Assembly: GCA_965203605.1 (NCBI GenBank) | Contig: OZ241902.1 | Location: forward strand, 3,906,001 to 3,970,000 | Length of the DNA: 64,000 bases | Source: JAPOUP01 sp965203605 | Lineage (GTDB): Bacteria; Pseudomonadota; Alphaproteobacteria; Rhodobacterales; Rhodobacteraceae | Reading direction: 5' to 3' | Part shown: positions 35,307-44,743 of the stretch, one piece after another | How the letters are laid out: each line of letters starts with the position of its first letter | How positions within the stretch are numbered: position 1 is the first letter of the stretch | Notes under the pieces: generated by a model | Seen by the model: only the letters and a program-made list of their open reading frames with translations | What the model was told of the DNA's origin: nothing | Database searches by the model: none | Translations under genes and position numbers: made by a program

Positions 35307-36680
35307 TCAGCAGTTGGGCACGTTCACCGCCAGACCACCCAGTGCGGTCTCCTTGTATTTGGCGTTCATGTCACTGCCGGTCTGTCGCATTGTCTCGATA
35401 CAGGCATCCAGCGAGATGAAATGGGTGCCGTCGCCACGTAGCGACAGTGATGCCGCGCTGACCGCCTTGATCGCCCCCAAACCGTTACGTTCTATGCAGG
35501 GCAGTTGAACGAGTCCCTTCACAGGGTCGCAGGTCATGCCCAAGTGGTGCTCCAGCGCGATTTCAGCAGCGTTTTCCACCTGTTCAGGCGTCCCGTCCAT
35601 CACTGCACACAGTGCCGCGGCGGCCATGGCGGACGCACTCCCCACTTCGGCCTGACAGCCGCACTCGGCACCACTGATCGAGGCGTTGTTCTTGATCAAT
35701 CCTCCGATGGCCGCAGCGGTCAGCAGGAATTCGCCAACCCTTGCCCGGGTTGCGCCGGGTACATGTTCAAGCCAGTAGCGCACAACGGCGGGTACGACGC
35801 CTGCCGCTCCATTCGTTGGAGCGGTTACGATCTGTCCACCCGCAGCGTTTTCCTCGTTCACTGCCATTGCGTAAACACTGATCCAGTCATTCACCGTGTG
35901 TGGTGCCGTCAGATTCAAGCCGCGTTCCTTAAGGAGCGCCTGATGGATGCGCTGGGCGCGACGTTTCACGTTGAGACCGCCCGGAAGCACGCCGTCCGAT
36001 GCAAGACCCCGATCCATGCACTCGCGCATAACCTGCCAGATTCTGTCGAGACGATCTTCCAGCATCTGAGATGACATCCGGGTCAGTTCGTTTTCCCGCA
36101 TCAGTTGGGCGACAGACTTGCCTTGCTCGGCGCACATTTCCAGCATCTCGCGAGCTGACCTGAAAGGATGGGGTATCGGTGCGTCATCGTCCGTGTCCTC
36201 TCCGGCAACCAGTTCCTCTGCCGTCAGAACAAATCCGCCGCCGACAGAATAATAGGTCACTTGAAGGATCTCATCGCCTTGGGCGTCACGGGCTGAGAGG
36301 ATCATTCCGTTCGCATGCCCGGGTAGCGGGGCATCATAGTTGAAGATCATATCCACGGCAGGGTCGAAGGAGAGTTCGGGTAGTCCCTCTGGCCGTACCG
36401 TCCGTGTTCCTGAGATTTGGGCGAGAGCCTCTTCCGCAGCGTCTGCGTCATAATCATCTGGACGAAATCCAGCGAGACCCAGAATCGTTGCGCGGTCGGT
36501 TGCATGGCCCACTCCGGTGAATGCGAGCGAGCCATAGAGCGTTGCCGTCAGCCCCCTGAAGGTGAATGGGGATGCCCGCAGCAGATCAAGAAAACGCCCG
36601 GCCGCAACCATCGGTCCTATCGTGTGCGACGACGATGGGCCGATGCCCACTTTGAACATGTCGAATGCGGAAATGAACAT
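35307..36680 (-). CDS. sdaA: L-serine ammonia-lyase (single-chain, Fe-S)
   Basis: 457 residues from MFISAFDMFKVGIGPSSSHT, the family N-terminus; a GTG three codons earlier (36689) is less likely. Deaminates L-serine to pyruvate and ammonia. The beta domain is followed by the catalytic alpha domain with APTNGAAGVVPAV, the Cys-containing SGAECGCQAEVGSASAM and a final conserved Cys region (GMTCDPVKGLVQLPCIERN). These Cys residues hold the [4Fe-4S] cluster. The gene is complete and stands alone, reading toward the DMT gene. Confidence 0.96.
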   Translation of the reverse strand: MFISAFDMFKVGIGPSSSHTIGPMVAAGRFLDLLRASPFTFRGLTATLYGSLAFTGVGHATDRATILGLAGFRPDDYDADAAEEALAQISGTRTVRPEGLPELSFDPAVDMIFNYDAPLPGHANGMILSARDAQGDEILQVTYYSVGGGFVLTAEELVAGEDTDDDAPIPHPFRSAREMLEMCAEQGKSVAQLMRENELTRMSSQMLEDRLDRIWQVMRECMDRGLASDGVLPGGLNVKRRAQRIHQALLKERGLNLTAPHTVNDWISVYAMAVNEENAAGGQIVTAPTNGAAGVVPAVVRYWLEHVPGATRARVGEFLLTAAAIGGLIKNNASISGAECGCQAEVGSASAMAAAALCAVMDGTPEQVENAAEIALEHHLGMTCDPVKGLVQLPCIERNGLGAIKAVSAASLSLRGDGTHFISLDACIETMRQTGSDMNAKYKETALGGLAVNVPNC

Positions 36681-36928
36681 ACCGATCACCCAGCGCCATG
36701 GGCTGACATCCTGCTGTCCGCAATGATTCGATGCGCTGCTGAAAGCGACCTGAAAGAAGGTGAATCCGCTCTTGAAGGCCCCTGAGTCCCTGGACGGAAA
36801 CCTGTCAGATTCTGCCGCATTGATGCAATTCAGTCATGGTGGCCATGCCAGGACTGTGGGTGGACATCGGATTCGATATTGGGGCATGTCGGCAGCAGCA
36901 TCTCCAGGAGTCCAGCTGGGAGCCTTCC

Positions 36929-37276
36929 ATGATCGCGGTAATATTCGAATTCGAACCTGTCGACCGGCGGCGGAGTGAATACCTTGATGTCGCCGCCGCA
37001 ATGCGCCCTCTCGTCGAGAAAGTCGACGGTTTCATCTCTGTGGAGCGTTTTGAGAGTCTTTCCAATCCTGGCAAGCTTCTTTCGCTTTCGTACTTTCGTG
37101 ATGAGGAAGCGGTCGAGCGGTGGCGGCAATTGTCAGCCCATAGGTCAGCTCAGGCCAAAGGGCGCAACGGTATCTTCAGCGATTACCGGCTTAGGGTGGC
37201 CCACGTTCTGCGCGATTATGGCATGTTCGATAGAGCCCAGGCACCTGCTGACAGCCGCACCGCCCACGGGGACTGA
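36929..37276 (+). CDS. Antibiotic biosynthesis monooxygenase (ABM) domain protein
   Basis: 115 residues: MIAVIFEFEPVDRRRSEYLD, VEKVDGFISVERFESLSNPG, LLSLSYFRDEEAVERWR. This is a dimeric ferredoxin-like ABM fold. The family includes quinol and haem monooxygenases as well as non-enzymatic members. ATG 36929 was chosen because the fold begins there; the frame extends upstream to 36836. It converges on degP across a hairpin. Confidence 0.8.
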   Translation: MIAVIFEFEPVDRRRSEYLDVAAAMRPLVEKVDGFISVERFESLSNPGKLLSLSYFRDEEAVERWRQLSAHRSAQAKGRNGIFSDYRLRVAHVLRDYGMFDRAQAPADSRTAHGD

Positions 37277-37314
37277 AGGAAAGGGAACGCGGTCACTCCC
37301 TCTGCCCTTCAGTC
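37271..37314. terminator. Bidirectional terminator between ABM and degP genes
   Basis: GACTGAAGG...AGGGA-(10 nt)-TCCCT...CCTTCAGTC forms an interrupted stem of 14 base pairs between two convergent genes. It overlaps the last two codons of the ABM gene. No long T-run, so termination is likely but not certain. Confidence 0.5.
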
Positions 37315-37325
37315 TGGTCTTGCCT

Positions 37326-38774
37326 CTATCCGAGAGGAAGCGCCACAAACATTGGCGAACCGTCACGTCGCACCAGAAGCAGGATCGAGTTTCTGCCAGC
37401 CTGTCTCGCTTCAGCAATGCGGTCCTCAAGATCAGTCACGGTCAGAACCTTCTCCCGCCCGACTTCGGTGATCACATCTCCACTGCGGAGGCCCTTGTCA
37501 TAAGCGGACGCCATTTGGTCGACGTCGCTCACCACGAGGCCCTCAGTTTCCCGGTCGAGCCCAAGCTGCTCCCGGGTCTCGTCCGTTAACGGGACAACGG
37601 TCAATCCGAGCACGTCCTTTTCGATTGGCCCGGTATCGGGAGCACTTGCGGGCATCAGGCGTTCCGCATCCTCGCGCCGTCCCAGCTTTACGGTCCGCGT
37701 TATGGTCTCGCCGTCGCGGAATACGATAAGCTCAACGTCCTTGCCCATCGGGGTGTCGCCGACCATGCGAACAAGATGGCGGGTGTCCCGTACATCTGTC
37801 CCATCGAACGAGAGGATTACATCTTCAACTCTCAGGTCGCCGTCCGCTGCCGGACCGTCCATGACTTCCGATACGAGTGCACCGGCCACCTCGTCGAGCC
37901 CCAGTTCGTCCGCCAAATCCGTATCGATTTCCTGGATTCGGACACCCAGCCAACCCCGCCTTGTCTCGCCGAATTCCTTCAGTTGCTCAATCACCGGGGA
38001 TACAACCGCCGATGACATGGCGAAGCCGAGTCCGATGGAACCGCCATCGGGAGACATGATCGCCGTATTCACGCCGATGACCTCGCCTTCCAGGTTGAAA
38101 AGTGGACCGCCTGAGTTGCCTTTGTTTATGGCCGCATCGGTTTGGATGTAGTCGTCGTAGCCGCCAGTCAGCGTTCGGTTTCTTGCAGAGATGATGCCGA
38201 CCGAGACCGAGAAACCCTGATTCAGCGGGTTGCCCACAGCCATCACCCAATCACCGACGCGGGCGATGTCGCTATTTCCGAAGTCGACATGAGGGAGAGA
38301 ACTTTTGCTTTCGACCTTCAGCAGCGCAATATCTGTCTTGGGGTCGCTGCCGATGACTTTCGCGGGCAGTTCATCGCCTGAGTAGAACTCCACCTGGATT
38401 TCGTCGGCGGAATCGATGACGTGTAGGTTGGTGACGATCAGGCCGTCGCCAGAGATCACGAATCCCGCTCCTAGATTGTTCGAGTGCCTTGGGGCGTTCC
38501 GACGGTCCGGATCCTGATCGAAAAACTCGCGGAAGAATCTCTCGTGAGGCAAGCCTTTTGGAATGATTGGGCCGGAGTCGGTCGATGCGGCTACCCTCTT
38601 CGTCGTGCTTATGTTGACCACTGCCGGGCTGACCCGTTCAGCGAGGTCCGCGAAGCTATCTGGCATGATCCTGGCGGTGGCCATCAGGGTCTGCGCGAAG
38701 AGGATGGCTAGAATCAGGGTGATCAACCAAATCGCGCGGATTGGATTGGAGGTGGTTATTGCCTGTGTGTTCAC
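37326..38774 (-). CDS. degP: Do/DegP-family periplasmic serine protease
   Basis: 482 residues. The GTG at 38774 was chosen because GGAGA lies 7 bases upstream; the frame extends to 38807. A signal peptide or anchor (IRAIWLITLILAILFAQTLM) is followed by the trypsin-like domain with triad His118 (IVTNLHVID), Asp148 (DPKTDIALL) and Ser221 (INKGNSGGPLF), then two PDZ domains (about 275-360 and 395-480). It degrades or refolds misfolded envelope proteins. It lies downstream of hflKC and DUF2065, an order conserved in Rhodobacterales. Confidence 0.95.
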   Translation of the reverse strand: MNTQAITTSNPIRAIWLITLILAILFAQTLMATARIMPDSFADLAERVSPAVVNISTTKRVAASTDSGPIIPKGLPHERFFREFFDQDPDRRNAPRHSNNLGAGFVISGDGLIVTNLHVIDSADEIQVEFYSGDELPAKVIGSDPKTDIALLKVESKSSLPHVDFGNSDIARVGDWVMAVGNPLNQGFSVSVGIISARNRTLTGGYDDYIQTDAAINKGNSGGPLFNLEGEVIGVNTAIMSPDGGSIGLGFAMSSAVVSPVIEQLKEFGETRRGWLGVRIQEIDTDLADELGLDEVAGALVSEVMDGPAADGDLRVEDVILSFDGTDVRDTRHLVRMVGDTPMGKDVELIVFRDGETITRTVKLGRREDAERLMPASAPDTGPIEKDVLGLTVVPLTDETREQLGLDRETEGLVVSDVDQMASAYDKGLRSGDVITEVGREKVLTVTDLEDRIAEARQAGRNSILLLVRRDGSPMFVALPLG

Positions 38775-39098
38775 GTTTTTTCTCCGTTTCGAATTTCTGT
38801 GGGCCACGAAGGCCAGCGATGATCTACGCTTCAGAATCTAGATAGAAACACAGGTATGCAATAGCAGTGCCGATAGCGTTTCCTCAAAGCGGCGTGAGGC
38901 GCTGTTACGACGGATTGCATGTAGGTTCAGGATGTCCCGGCGACTGGCCTTGCCCACCCAGATCCGGGAATTGCTCATGGGGTGAATCCCGTTCGTTCAG
39001 GAACTCTGTCAGGAAGCACTGGCCGGTCAGGCACGGATTGGATCATGAACCGGCCTGCTGTGAGCTTTCGCGGAGCGGGTGACGGCGGTCCAGACGCG
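38775..39098. other. Spacer between DUF2065 and degP
   Basis: About 320 bases without a supported gene. No tRNA or clear terminator was found. It is longer than expected for co-transcription of degP with hflKC. Confidence 0.45.
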
Positions 39099-39302
39099 TC
39101 AACCGCTCAAGCCATTGAGTTCTTTGGCTACCCATACCAGCAACACGCCGACCGCCAAAGCACCCAGACCGATGAATCTTCTGGTGTCGACAGGGATACG
39201 GCTGAGTACCCTCAGGAATTCCTCAAGACGGGCAGGGGCCAGCGCAAACGCCAGCCCCTCGAAACACAGGACAAGCCCAATTGCCAGAATGACTGTCGCC
39301 AT
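39099..39302 (-). CDS. DUF2065 (YjeT-like) small membrane protein
   Basis: 67 residues with two membrane helices (ATVILAIGLVLCFEGLAFAL and FIGLGALAVGVLLVWVAKEL), the DUF2065 layout. Its ATG shares a base with the hflC stop (TAATG), so translation is coupled. Members usually follow hflC; function unknown. Confidence 0.88.
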   Translation of the reverse strand: MATVILAIGLVLCFEGLAFALAPARLEEFLRVLSRIPVDTRRFIGLGALAVGVLLVWVAKELNGLSG

Positions 39303-40189
39303 TACTGTGAGGAGGCGCGACCCATTGCGCTGTCCAGATAGTTGAAGAACTCGCTGTCCGGCGTGATGACCAACGTTGAGTTTTCGCCTCGCAGTGAACG
39401 CGAATATGCCGAAAGTGAGCGGTAGAACTCGAAGAACTCTTCATCCTGACCGAAAGCCTCGGCATAGATTCGATTCCGTTCCGCATCTGCCTCGCCGCGT
39501 ACGATCTCCGCTTCGCGTTGTGCTTCCGAGGTAAGTTCAACCACGGTCCGGTCCGCCTGTGCCCGCACCCGTTGGGCAGCTTCGTCACCGCGGGCAATCT
39601 CGTCGGCTGCTTCCCGTTCCCGCTCCGCACGCATTCTGGCAAAGGTCGCGTCGAGGTTTTGGGAAGGAAGGTTCGTCTGCTTCAGACGGACGTCGACCAC
39701 CTCCAGCCCCAGAGGCATCGCACGCTCCCTTGACTGCTCGGTTATTCGTGCCATCAGGGCGGCGCGGTCCGCCGAAAGGATCGTATTTGAGGTCACGCCT
39801 TCGGATCCCAGCACGGCGCGGATCTGTGCGTTCAATATGCCTGCAAGCCGGTCTTCGGCACTTCGCACGCCCCCAACGCCAACGGCTTGCCGAAACTGTA
39901 CGACATCGGCAATTCGGTAACGCGCGAAGGCATCGACAACCAGACGGCGGTCATCGGACGGTGTCACTTCGGTCGGAGGGGTGTCCAGCGAAAGGATTCG
40001 GTCGTCGTATCGGACAACCTCCTGAATCAAGGGGATCTTGAATGCCAGCCCCGGCTCCTGCTTGACCGACTTGATCTGACCGAACTGAAGAACCAACGCT
40101 TTTTCGCGTTCCTCCACGATGAAGATCGAACTCAGGGTCGCGATGACGGCCACCACAATGACCGGAAGCAGAATTGTTGACCGACGCAT
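39302..40189 (-). CDS. hflC: HflC, FtsH-modulating SPFH protein
   Basis: 295 residues. One N-terminal helix (ILLPVIVVAVIATLSSIFIV) then the SPFH/prohibitin domain (LVLQFGQIKSVKQEPGLAFK, VVDAFARYRIADVVQFRQAV) and an alanine/glutamate-rich coiled coil (REREAADEIARGDEAAQRVR). HflC with HflK forms a cage around the FtsH protease in the inner membrane. It begins three bases after the hflK stop and overlaps the DUF2065 start. Confidence 0.96.
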   Translation of the reverse strand: MRRSTILLPVIVVAVIATLSSIFIVEEREKALVLQFGQIKSVKQEPGLAFKIPLIQEVVRYDDRILSLDTPPTEVTPSDDRRLVVDAFARYRIADVVQFRQAVGVGGVRSAEDRLAGILNAQIRAVLGSEGVTSNTILSADRAALMARITEQSRERAMPLGLEVVDVRLKQTNLPSQNLDATFARMRAEREREAADEIARGDEAAQRVRAQADRTVVELTSEAQREAEIVRGEADAERNRIYAEAFGQDEEFFEFYRSLSAYSRSLRGENSTLVITPDSEFFNYLDSAMGRASSQ

Positions 40190-40192
40190 TGC

Positions 40193-41326
40193 TCAGTTTC
40201 CTTCCGTCGTCGTCGAGGTTCGGCGAAGCTCGTTGAGGGGCAGGTAGGGCACCACGCCCTGTCCCGAGCCGCTGCCGGAAACCGCCTCATCGAGAATGAT
40301 CTTCTCGACATCGCCGAGAACCTGTTCCATCGTCTCGATGTAGAGACGCTTCCGTGTGACTTCGGGCGCGTTCCTGTATTCGTTCAGGACCGAAACGAAC
40401 CGTGCCGCCTCACCCTCTGCCTCGTTTACAACCTGTGCACGGTAGGCTTCAGCCTGCTCGAGGGTCTGCGCGGCCTCACCACGTGCACCGGCGAGAACTC
40501 TGTTGGCATATGCGTCTGCCTGGCGTTCGAGCCGGTCACGTTCCTGTTCGGCCGCCTGCACTTCCCGGAACGCATCGATCACCTCGCGGGGTGGATCGGC
40601 TTTGTCGAGGTTGACGCGGACGATGTTCACGCCGGCATCGTAGCTGTTGAGAGTCCCCTGGATCAGCGTCTTTGCATTTTCGGCAATGATCGCCCGATCA
40701 CGGTTCAGGATCGGCGCCAGTTCCGAAGCGGCAATGATTTCACGCATTGCTGATTCGGATACAGCTCGGATCGTTGCTTCCGGATCACGCAGGTTGAACA
40801 GGAATCTTGCGGGGTCGTTGATGTTCCAGACCACCTGGAAATCGAGGTCGACGATGTTCTCGTCGGTGGTCAGCATCAACCCGCTGTCGTTACCGCGCGC
40901 TCCGGCTACGCCGATGTTCTCTGTCTGCTCGCGGGTGACCGGGATGACTTCCTTTGTGACAACCGGCCATGGCGCGAAGTTCAGCCCTGGATTGCCTGTT
41001 GCGGAGTAGCTGCCCAGAAACAGTTCGACCGACTGCTCCTCCGGCTTCACGGTGTAGAGGGAGGCGTAAAGCCAGAGTGCCACAACAGCGAGTGCCGCGA
41101 TTATCATGGTGCCGCGATTGAATCGGGGACCACCGTTGCGGCTTTTGCCATTCGGGCGGCCACCGCCCTGTCCACCACCCATCAGGACCCGGAGCTGTTC
41201 CTGGCCCTTTCGGACGATATCGTCGATTTCGGGGATCTGCGGACTTTCGCCGCCAGGTCTACGACCACCATCACGGTCGCCGCCACCGCCACTGCCTCCC
41301 CAGGGCCCGCTACCTTTCTCCGCCAT
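40193..41326 (-). CDS. hflK: HflK, FtsH-modulating SPFH protein
   Basis: 377 residues. ATG 41326 (MAEKGSGPWGGSGGGG) was chosen over the longer frame to 41389 because of the AAAGGCGG-type site just before it. The N-terminus is glycine-rich, then a helix (TMIIAALAVVALWLYASLYT, 73-92), the SPFH domain (VKPEEQSVELFLGSYSATGN) and coiled coil. Partner of HflC. It lies 59 bases after gor in the same direction. Confidence 0.96.
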   Translation of the reverse strand: MAEKGSGPWGGSGGGGDRDGGRRPGGESPQIPEIDDIVRKGQEQLRVLMGGGQGGGRPNGKSRNGGPRFNRGTMIIAALAVVALWLYASLYTVKPEEQSVELFLGSYSATGNPGLNFAPWPVVTKEVIPVTREQTENIGVAGARGNDSGLMLTTDENIVDLDFQVVWNINDPARFLFNLRDPEATIRAVSESAMREIIAASELAPILNRDRAIIAENAKTLIQGTLNSYDAGVNIVRVNLDKADPPREVIDAFREVQAAEQERDRLERQADAYANRVLAGARGEAAQTLEQAEAYRAQVVNEAEGEAARFVSVLNEYRNAPEVTRKRLYIETMEQVLGDVEKIILDEAVSGSGSGQGVVPYLPLNELRRTSTTTEGN

Positions 41327-41385
41327 CTGGCCGCCTTTCCCTTTTTTTGTTTCACTCGCGTAAATGTGCCCGTCGATCGGAGAAT

Positions 41386-42744
41386 TCAAGCCGTCCGAAC
41401 AGGACTCTTCATCAAGACAAGTTCCTCGGCCATGGTAGGATGCACTGCCACCGTGGCATCAAAGTCCTCCTTCGTGGCACCTGATCTGAGCGCAACTCCA
41501 GCAAGTTGTATCAGTTCTCCGGCACCGTCCGCAATAACGTGCGCACCGAGAATCCTACGGTTTGCTTTCGACACGATCAGCTTGAAGAATGCCTGCTCGT
41601 TTCGGTCGATGAAGCCATTCTGCATCGGTCGAAACGCTGTGGAATACACTTCAATCCCTTCCCGCTGGGCAGCTTCCGTCTCGGTCAGCCCCACGGTGCC
41701 GAAGTCCGGCTGTGTGAAAACCGCGCTCGGAATGTTCGAGTGGTCCACCTTGGTTGGGTTTGCGTTGAAGACCGTTTCCACGAACGCCGCACCTTCCCGG
41801 ATTGCTACAGGTGTCAGGTTGACGCGATTGGTCACGTCTCCGACAGCATAGATCGATGGAACATGCGTCTGGCTGTAACCATCCACTACGATTCCACCGT
41901 TTTTGCCAAGCGCCACACCTGCCTGTTGCAGCCCTAGCCGTGCAGTGTTGGGTGTCCTACCTGTGGCGTAGATCACCTTCTCGAAGGCCGACTCGCGTCC
42001 GTCGATGGTCCTGACCACGATTTTGCCATCGCGTCGCTCCATGTTCGCGACATCGGTACCAACCCTCAGATCAATGTCACGCCCTCTCATTTGGGCGGCG
42101 ATATGGCCGCGCGCATCGTCATCAAAGCCGCGAAGAATCTGCGTGCCGCGGTAGTACTGCGTGGTGCTCACACCCAAACCTTTGAAGATAAAGGAAAACT
42201 CGCAAGCAATATAGCCGCCGCCGACGATCAGTACTGACTTCGGTGGTTTTCTCATCAGGAATACGTCATTGGATGTATCGGCGAGTTCGATTCCAGGCGT
42301 GTGCGGTGGAAGGAATGGTGTGCCGCCTGTGGCAATCAATATGTGCTTGGAGACGAACGTCCGGCCATCGGCCAATTCCACGGTGTGAGGGTCCAGAATG
42401 ACGGCCCGCTGGTCATGGACATCGACCCCCGCTCGCTCCAGGTTGACGCGGTAGATGCTCTCCAGCCGATCAAGTTCGGCTGCCAGCTTTGGCCAGAACC
42501 TCTGCCAGTCAAATCCTCCTATGTCCACATTCCAGCCAAATGCGGCGGCATCTTCCATCCTGGCCGAATGGCTGGACGCAAACACCATGAGTTTCTTTGG
42601 GACGCATCCGCGAATGACGCAGGTGCCGCCAACACGGTATTCCTCCGCCAGTGCCACTCGTGCACCTGTCTCGGCTGCCATCCGTGCGGCACGTACTCCG
42701 CCGGAGCCTCCGCCGATGACAAAAAGCTCAAGATCGAATCCCAT
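41386..42744 (-). CDS. gor: Glutathione-disulfide reductase
   Basis: 452 residues. FAD fold VIGGGSGGVRAARMAAE at the N-terminus, redox-active Cys42 and Cys47 in GGTCVIRGCVPKKL, NADPH fold VLIVGGGYIACEFSF, the second FAD site YAVGDVTNRVNLTPVAI and the dimer-domain catalytic His (VAVHPTMAEELV). Reduces GSSG with NADPH in the cytoplasm. In relatives rpiA lies directly upstream; here rpiA is 5.5 kb away with accessory DNA between. Confidence 0.97.
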   Translation of the reverse strand: MGFDLELFVIGGGSGGVRAARMAAETGARVALAEEYRVGGTCVIRGCVPKKLMVFASSHSARMEDAAAFGWNVDIGGFDWQRFWPKLAAELDRLESIYRVNLERAGVDVHDQRAVILDPHTVELADGRTFVSKHILIATGGTPFLPPHTPGIELADTSNDVFLMRKPPKSVLIVGGGYIACEFSFIFKGLGVSTTQYYRGTQILRGFDDDARGHIAAQMRGRDIDLRVGTDVANMERRDGKIVVRTIDGRESAFEKVIYATGRTPNTARLGLQQAGVALGKNGGIVVDGYSQTHVPSIYAVGDVTNRVNLTPVAIREGAAFVETVFNANPTKVDHSNIPSAVFTQPDFGTVGLTETEAAQREGIEVYSTAFRPMQNGFIDRNEQAFFKLIVSKANRRILGAHVIADGAGELIQLAGVALRSGATKEDFDATVAVHPTMAEELVLMKSPVRTA

Positions 42745-43495
42745 GGTTCACTCCTGTCTCTACATGCCCGGTCGCCCGATGCGGTCTAGTAGAAGACGCC
42801 TTGACTGGGAGGCCGAAAAGGTTCGCGTTTTGCTACATACCAGATAGCATGATGTCCTGCTTTTCCTACTATGTTTGCAGAGCGACTTTCTCCTGCAGGT
42901 GCTCCCAATGCCCTTGATGCAACCCGCGAAAGTCTCGTCAAGTGCCGCGGTTCCATGGCGGGTGGTTCGTCTTCTCAACAGTGAAAGTTCCACTGATGGT
43001 CTTCGGCAAGCCAGACGGCGTCAAATTCCCGTGCTTGGATCTGATGCATCTTCATGTCTCCGCCGTTGAGGGATTCCCGAAAAATGTCCGTGATACGGTC
43101 AATACATCATCCGCCAAAGGCATATGTTGCGTCACCCATATTTTGCCACCTGACGTCAAGCCATTGAGATCAAGCAATGACCGGCATTTCCGGCCCGAAT
43201 GCGCCGGAACCGGTCCCGGCGGACCGGCCCCTTGACACATCCCACACCGGCGGTTCCCTCCCGAGCCGGCCCCCGACCGCACCCGGTCGGACCGGCTGGC
43301 GGCGGCGTGCGCCGCCAGGGAAAGGATGAAAGGAGACCGACCATGACCGATACCACAGGGGACCGGCATCTTTGTGTTGACTCTCCATCATGAGGTTGAA
43401 GAGGATTGAATCCTGTCCGCATTTGAACGCAAAGGGCCGGTCTGTAAAAGACGGCGGGTTGTGACCTTGCGACACGGAGCGTCATTTCCGTGACT
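42745..43495. other. Spacer with a truncated gene start
   Basis: No full gene. At 43343 a strong ribosome site (AAAGGAGA) precedes ATG and a 16-codon frame, MTDTTGDRHLCVDSPS, which ends at once. This looks like the start of a gene cut off by rearrangement. A small hairpin (GGCGGCG..CGCCGCC) lies at about 43302-43318. Confidence 0.4.
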
Positions 43496-44743
43496 TCAGG
43501 CACTGAAATCCGTACCATCGTCTCCATCATCGTTCCGTCTATCCGGTCCTATATCCGGCTGTCCGCCTTTTTCGATGAGGAATGACCGGAACGAGGGTAT
43601 GGGGGAGTGGACGCGGCCTTTGGGGTTTCTGTACAACGCGCCCTGATGAATGAGATGGTTAAGGAACGTTTCGGAACTCCCTCCCTCCGGCAATCGCTGC
43701 CGGGGACGGTCCACGACACTGTCCTCCACCAGCATCTGCAGATCCCCAAATCGCATGCCATCGTGCAGTCCGGACATCACCCTGGCGGTGAGAATATCCG
43801 CGTCCTGCATTATGGTGCTGGACTGTTCGCTGTAGTGTTCCTGGCGCAGGGTCCATGTCATCCTCCGCATGGCTGGCCAGTCCATGCGATGCATGTTTCC
43901 GTCAACGCGCAGGGCCTCTTCCGCCAGTGACACGCCCGCATAACGGAGGTGCCGGGGCCAGCCGTCGCAGATGTCGGCCAGAGCCTCCAGCTGCGGGTTG
44001 TGGCGGGAGATGTCGAGGCCGAGATACATCGCCAGCCTGCGTATGAAGTCCCGGGTCTGGAATTCCGTCAGGGGTGGGACCTCATGGACTTTCCGCCCGC
44101 GTGTCAGGTGCATTTCCCTGGCTTTGGCCTCTGTGTCGGACAGGCCGGCCAGCACCAGCACCAGGGGAAGTCCGGTTCTGCCGTTGTGGATCTCGCGCAG
44201 GAAACAGGCGGGAGTGGATTCATGATTGCCCTTGAGGGCCTGGGCCTCGTCCACGGCAAGGACGACCGTGTGGTTCCAAGGTTCTTTTGGTTCCTGTTCC
44301 ATTGCCATGCTGATGAGTTTCGCATCGGCGTAGACATCGAATTCGGCTGACAGGCCATATCCCGCGACGGAGGCACCGACGGTCTTTATCCTGCGGAAAC
44401 GTTCCTTGAGGACGTTCCGCCATCCATCCTGTGAGGAAAGCCCGGCGGCCATGATGGCCCGGATGACGCCGGACGTGTTCTGGATGACGGCCTCCGAGGA
44501 GACCTCGACCACCCGGGGGGTGTCATCGGCGCCTGTCCATCGTTTCTGCATCTCATGCAGCAGCGAGCTCTTGCCGGCGCCGGGGGCACCCTGGACGATG
44601 CGGGTGACTTTCGGCCGTCCGGCCTTGCGGGTGGCGATGTCGAGGACATCCTCCAGGATGGCGCCGTGGCCGACGAAGACCGGCGGCGGGTCCCCCTCGT
44701 CCTGATCCAGGTATTCCCGAATTCGGGCACGGTTGATGGGCAT
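43496..44743 (-). CDS. Orphan AAA+ ATPase (ORC/TniB-like)
   Basis: 415 residues from ATG 44743, which follows an AAGGGA site; the frame extends upstream to 44986 without one. Walker A QGAPGAGKSSLL (51-62), Walker B TVVLAVDEAQALKG (159-172), a sensor region (LVLVLAGLSDTEAKA), a lid helix and C-terminal winged-helix part (YRNPKGRVHSPIPSFRSFLI). The fold is that of ORC/Cdc6, TniB and related ATPases that load or position DNA-binding partners. No transposase, helicase or nuclease partner lies beside it. The direct function is unknown. It sits in accessory DNA between gor and rpiA. Confidence 0.75.
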   Translation of the reverse strand: MPINRARIREYLDQDEGDPPPVFVGHGAILEDVLDIATRKAGRPKVTRIVQGAPGAGKSSLLHEMQKRWTGADDTPRVVEVSSEAVIQNTSGVIRAIMAAGLSSQDGWRNVLKERFRRIKTVGASVAGYGLSAEFDVYADAKLISMAMEQEPKEPWNHTVVLAVDEAQALKGNHESTPACFLREIHNGRTGLPLVLVLAGLSDTEAKAREMHLTRGRKVHEVPPLTEFQTRDFIRRLAMYLGLDISRHNPQLEALADICDGWPRHLRYAGVSLAEEALRVDGNMHRMDWPAMRRMTWTLRQEHYSEQSSTIMQDADILTARVMSGLHDGMRFGDLQMLVEDSVVDRPRQRLPEGGSSETFLNHLIHQGALYRNPKGRVHSPIPSFRSFLIEKGGQPDIGPDRRNDDGDDGTDFSA

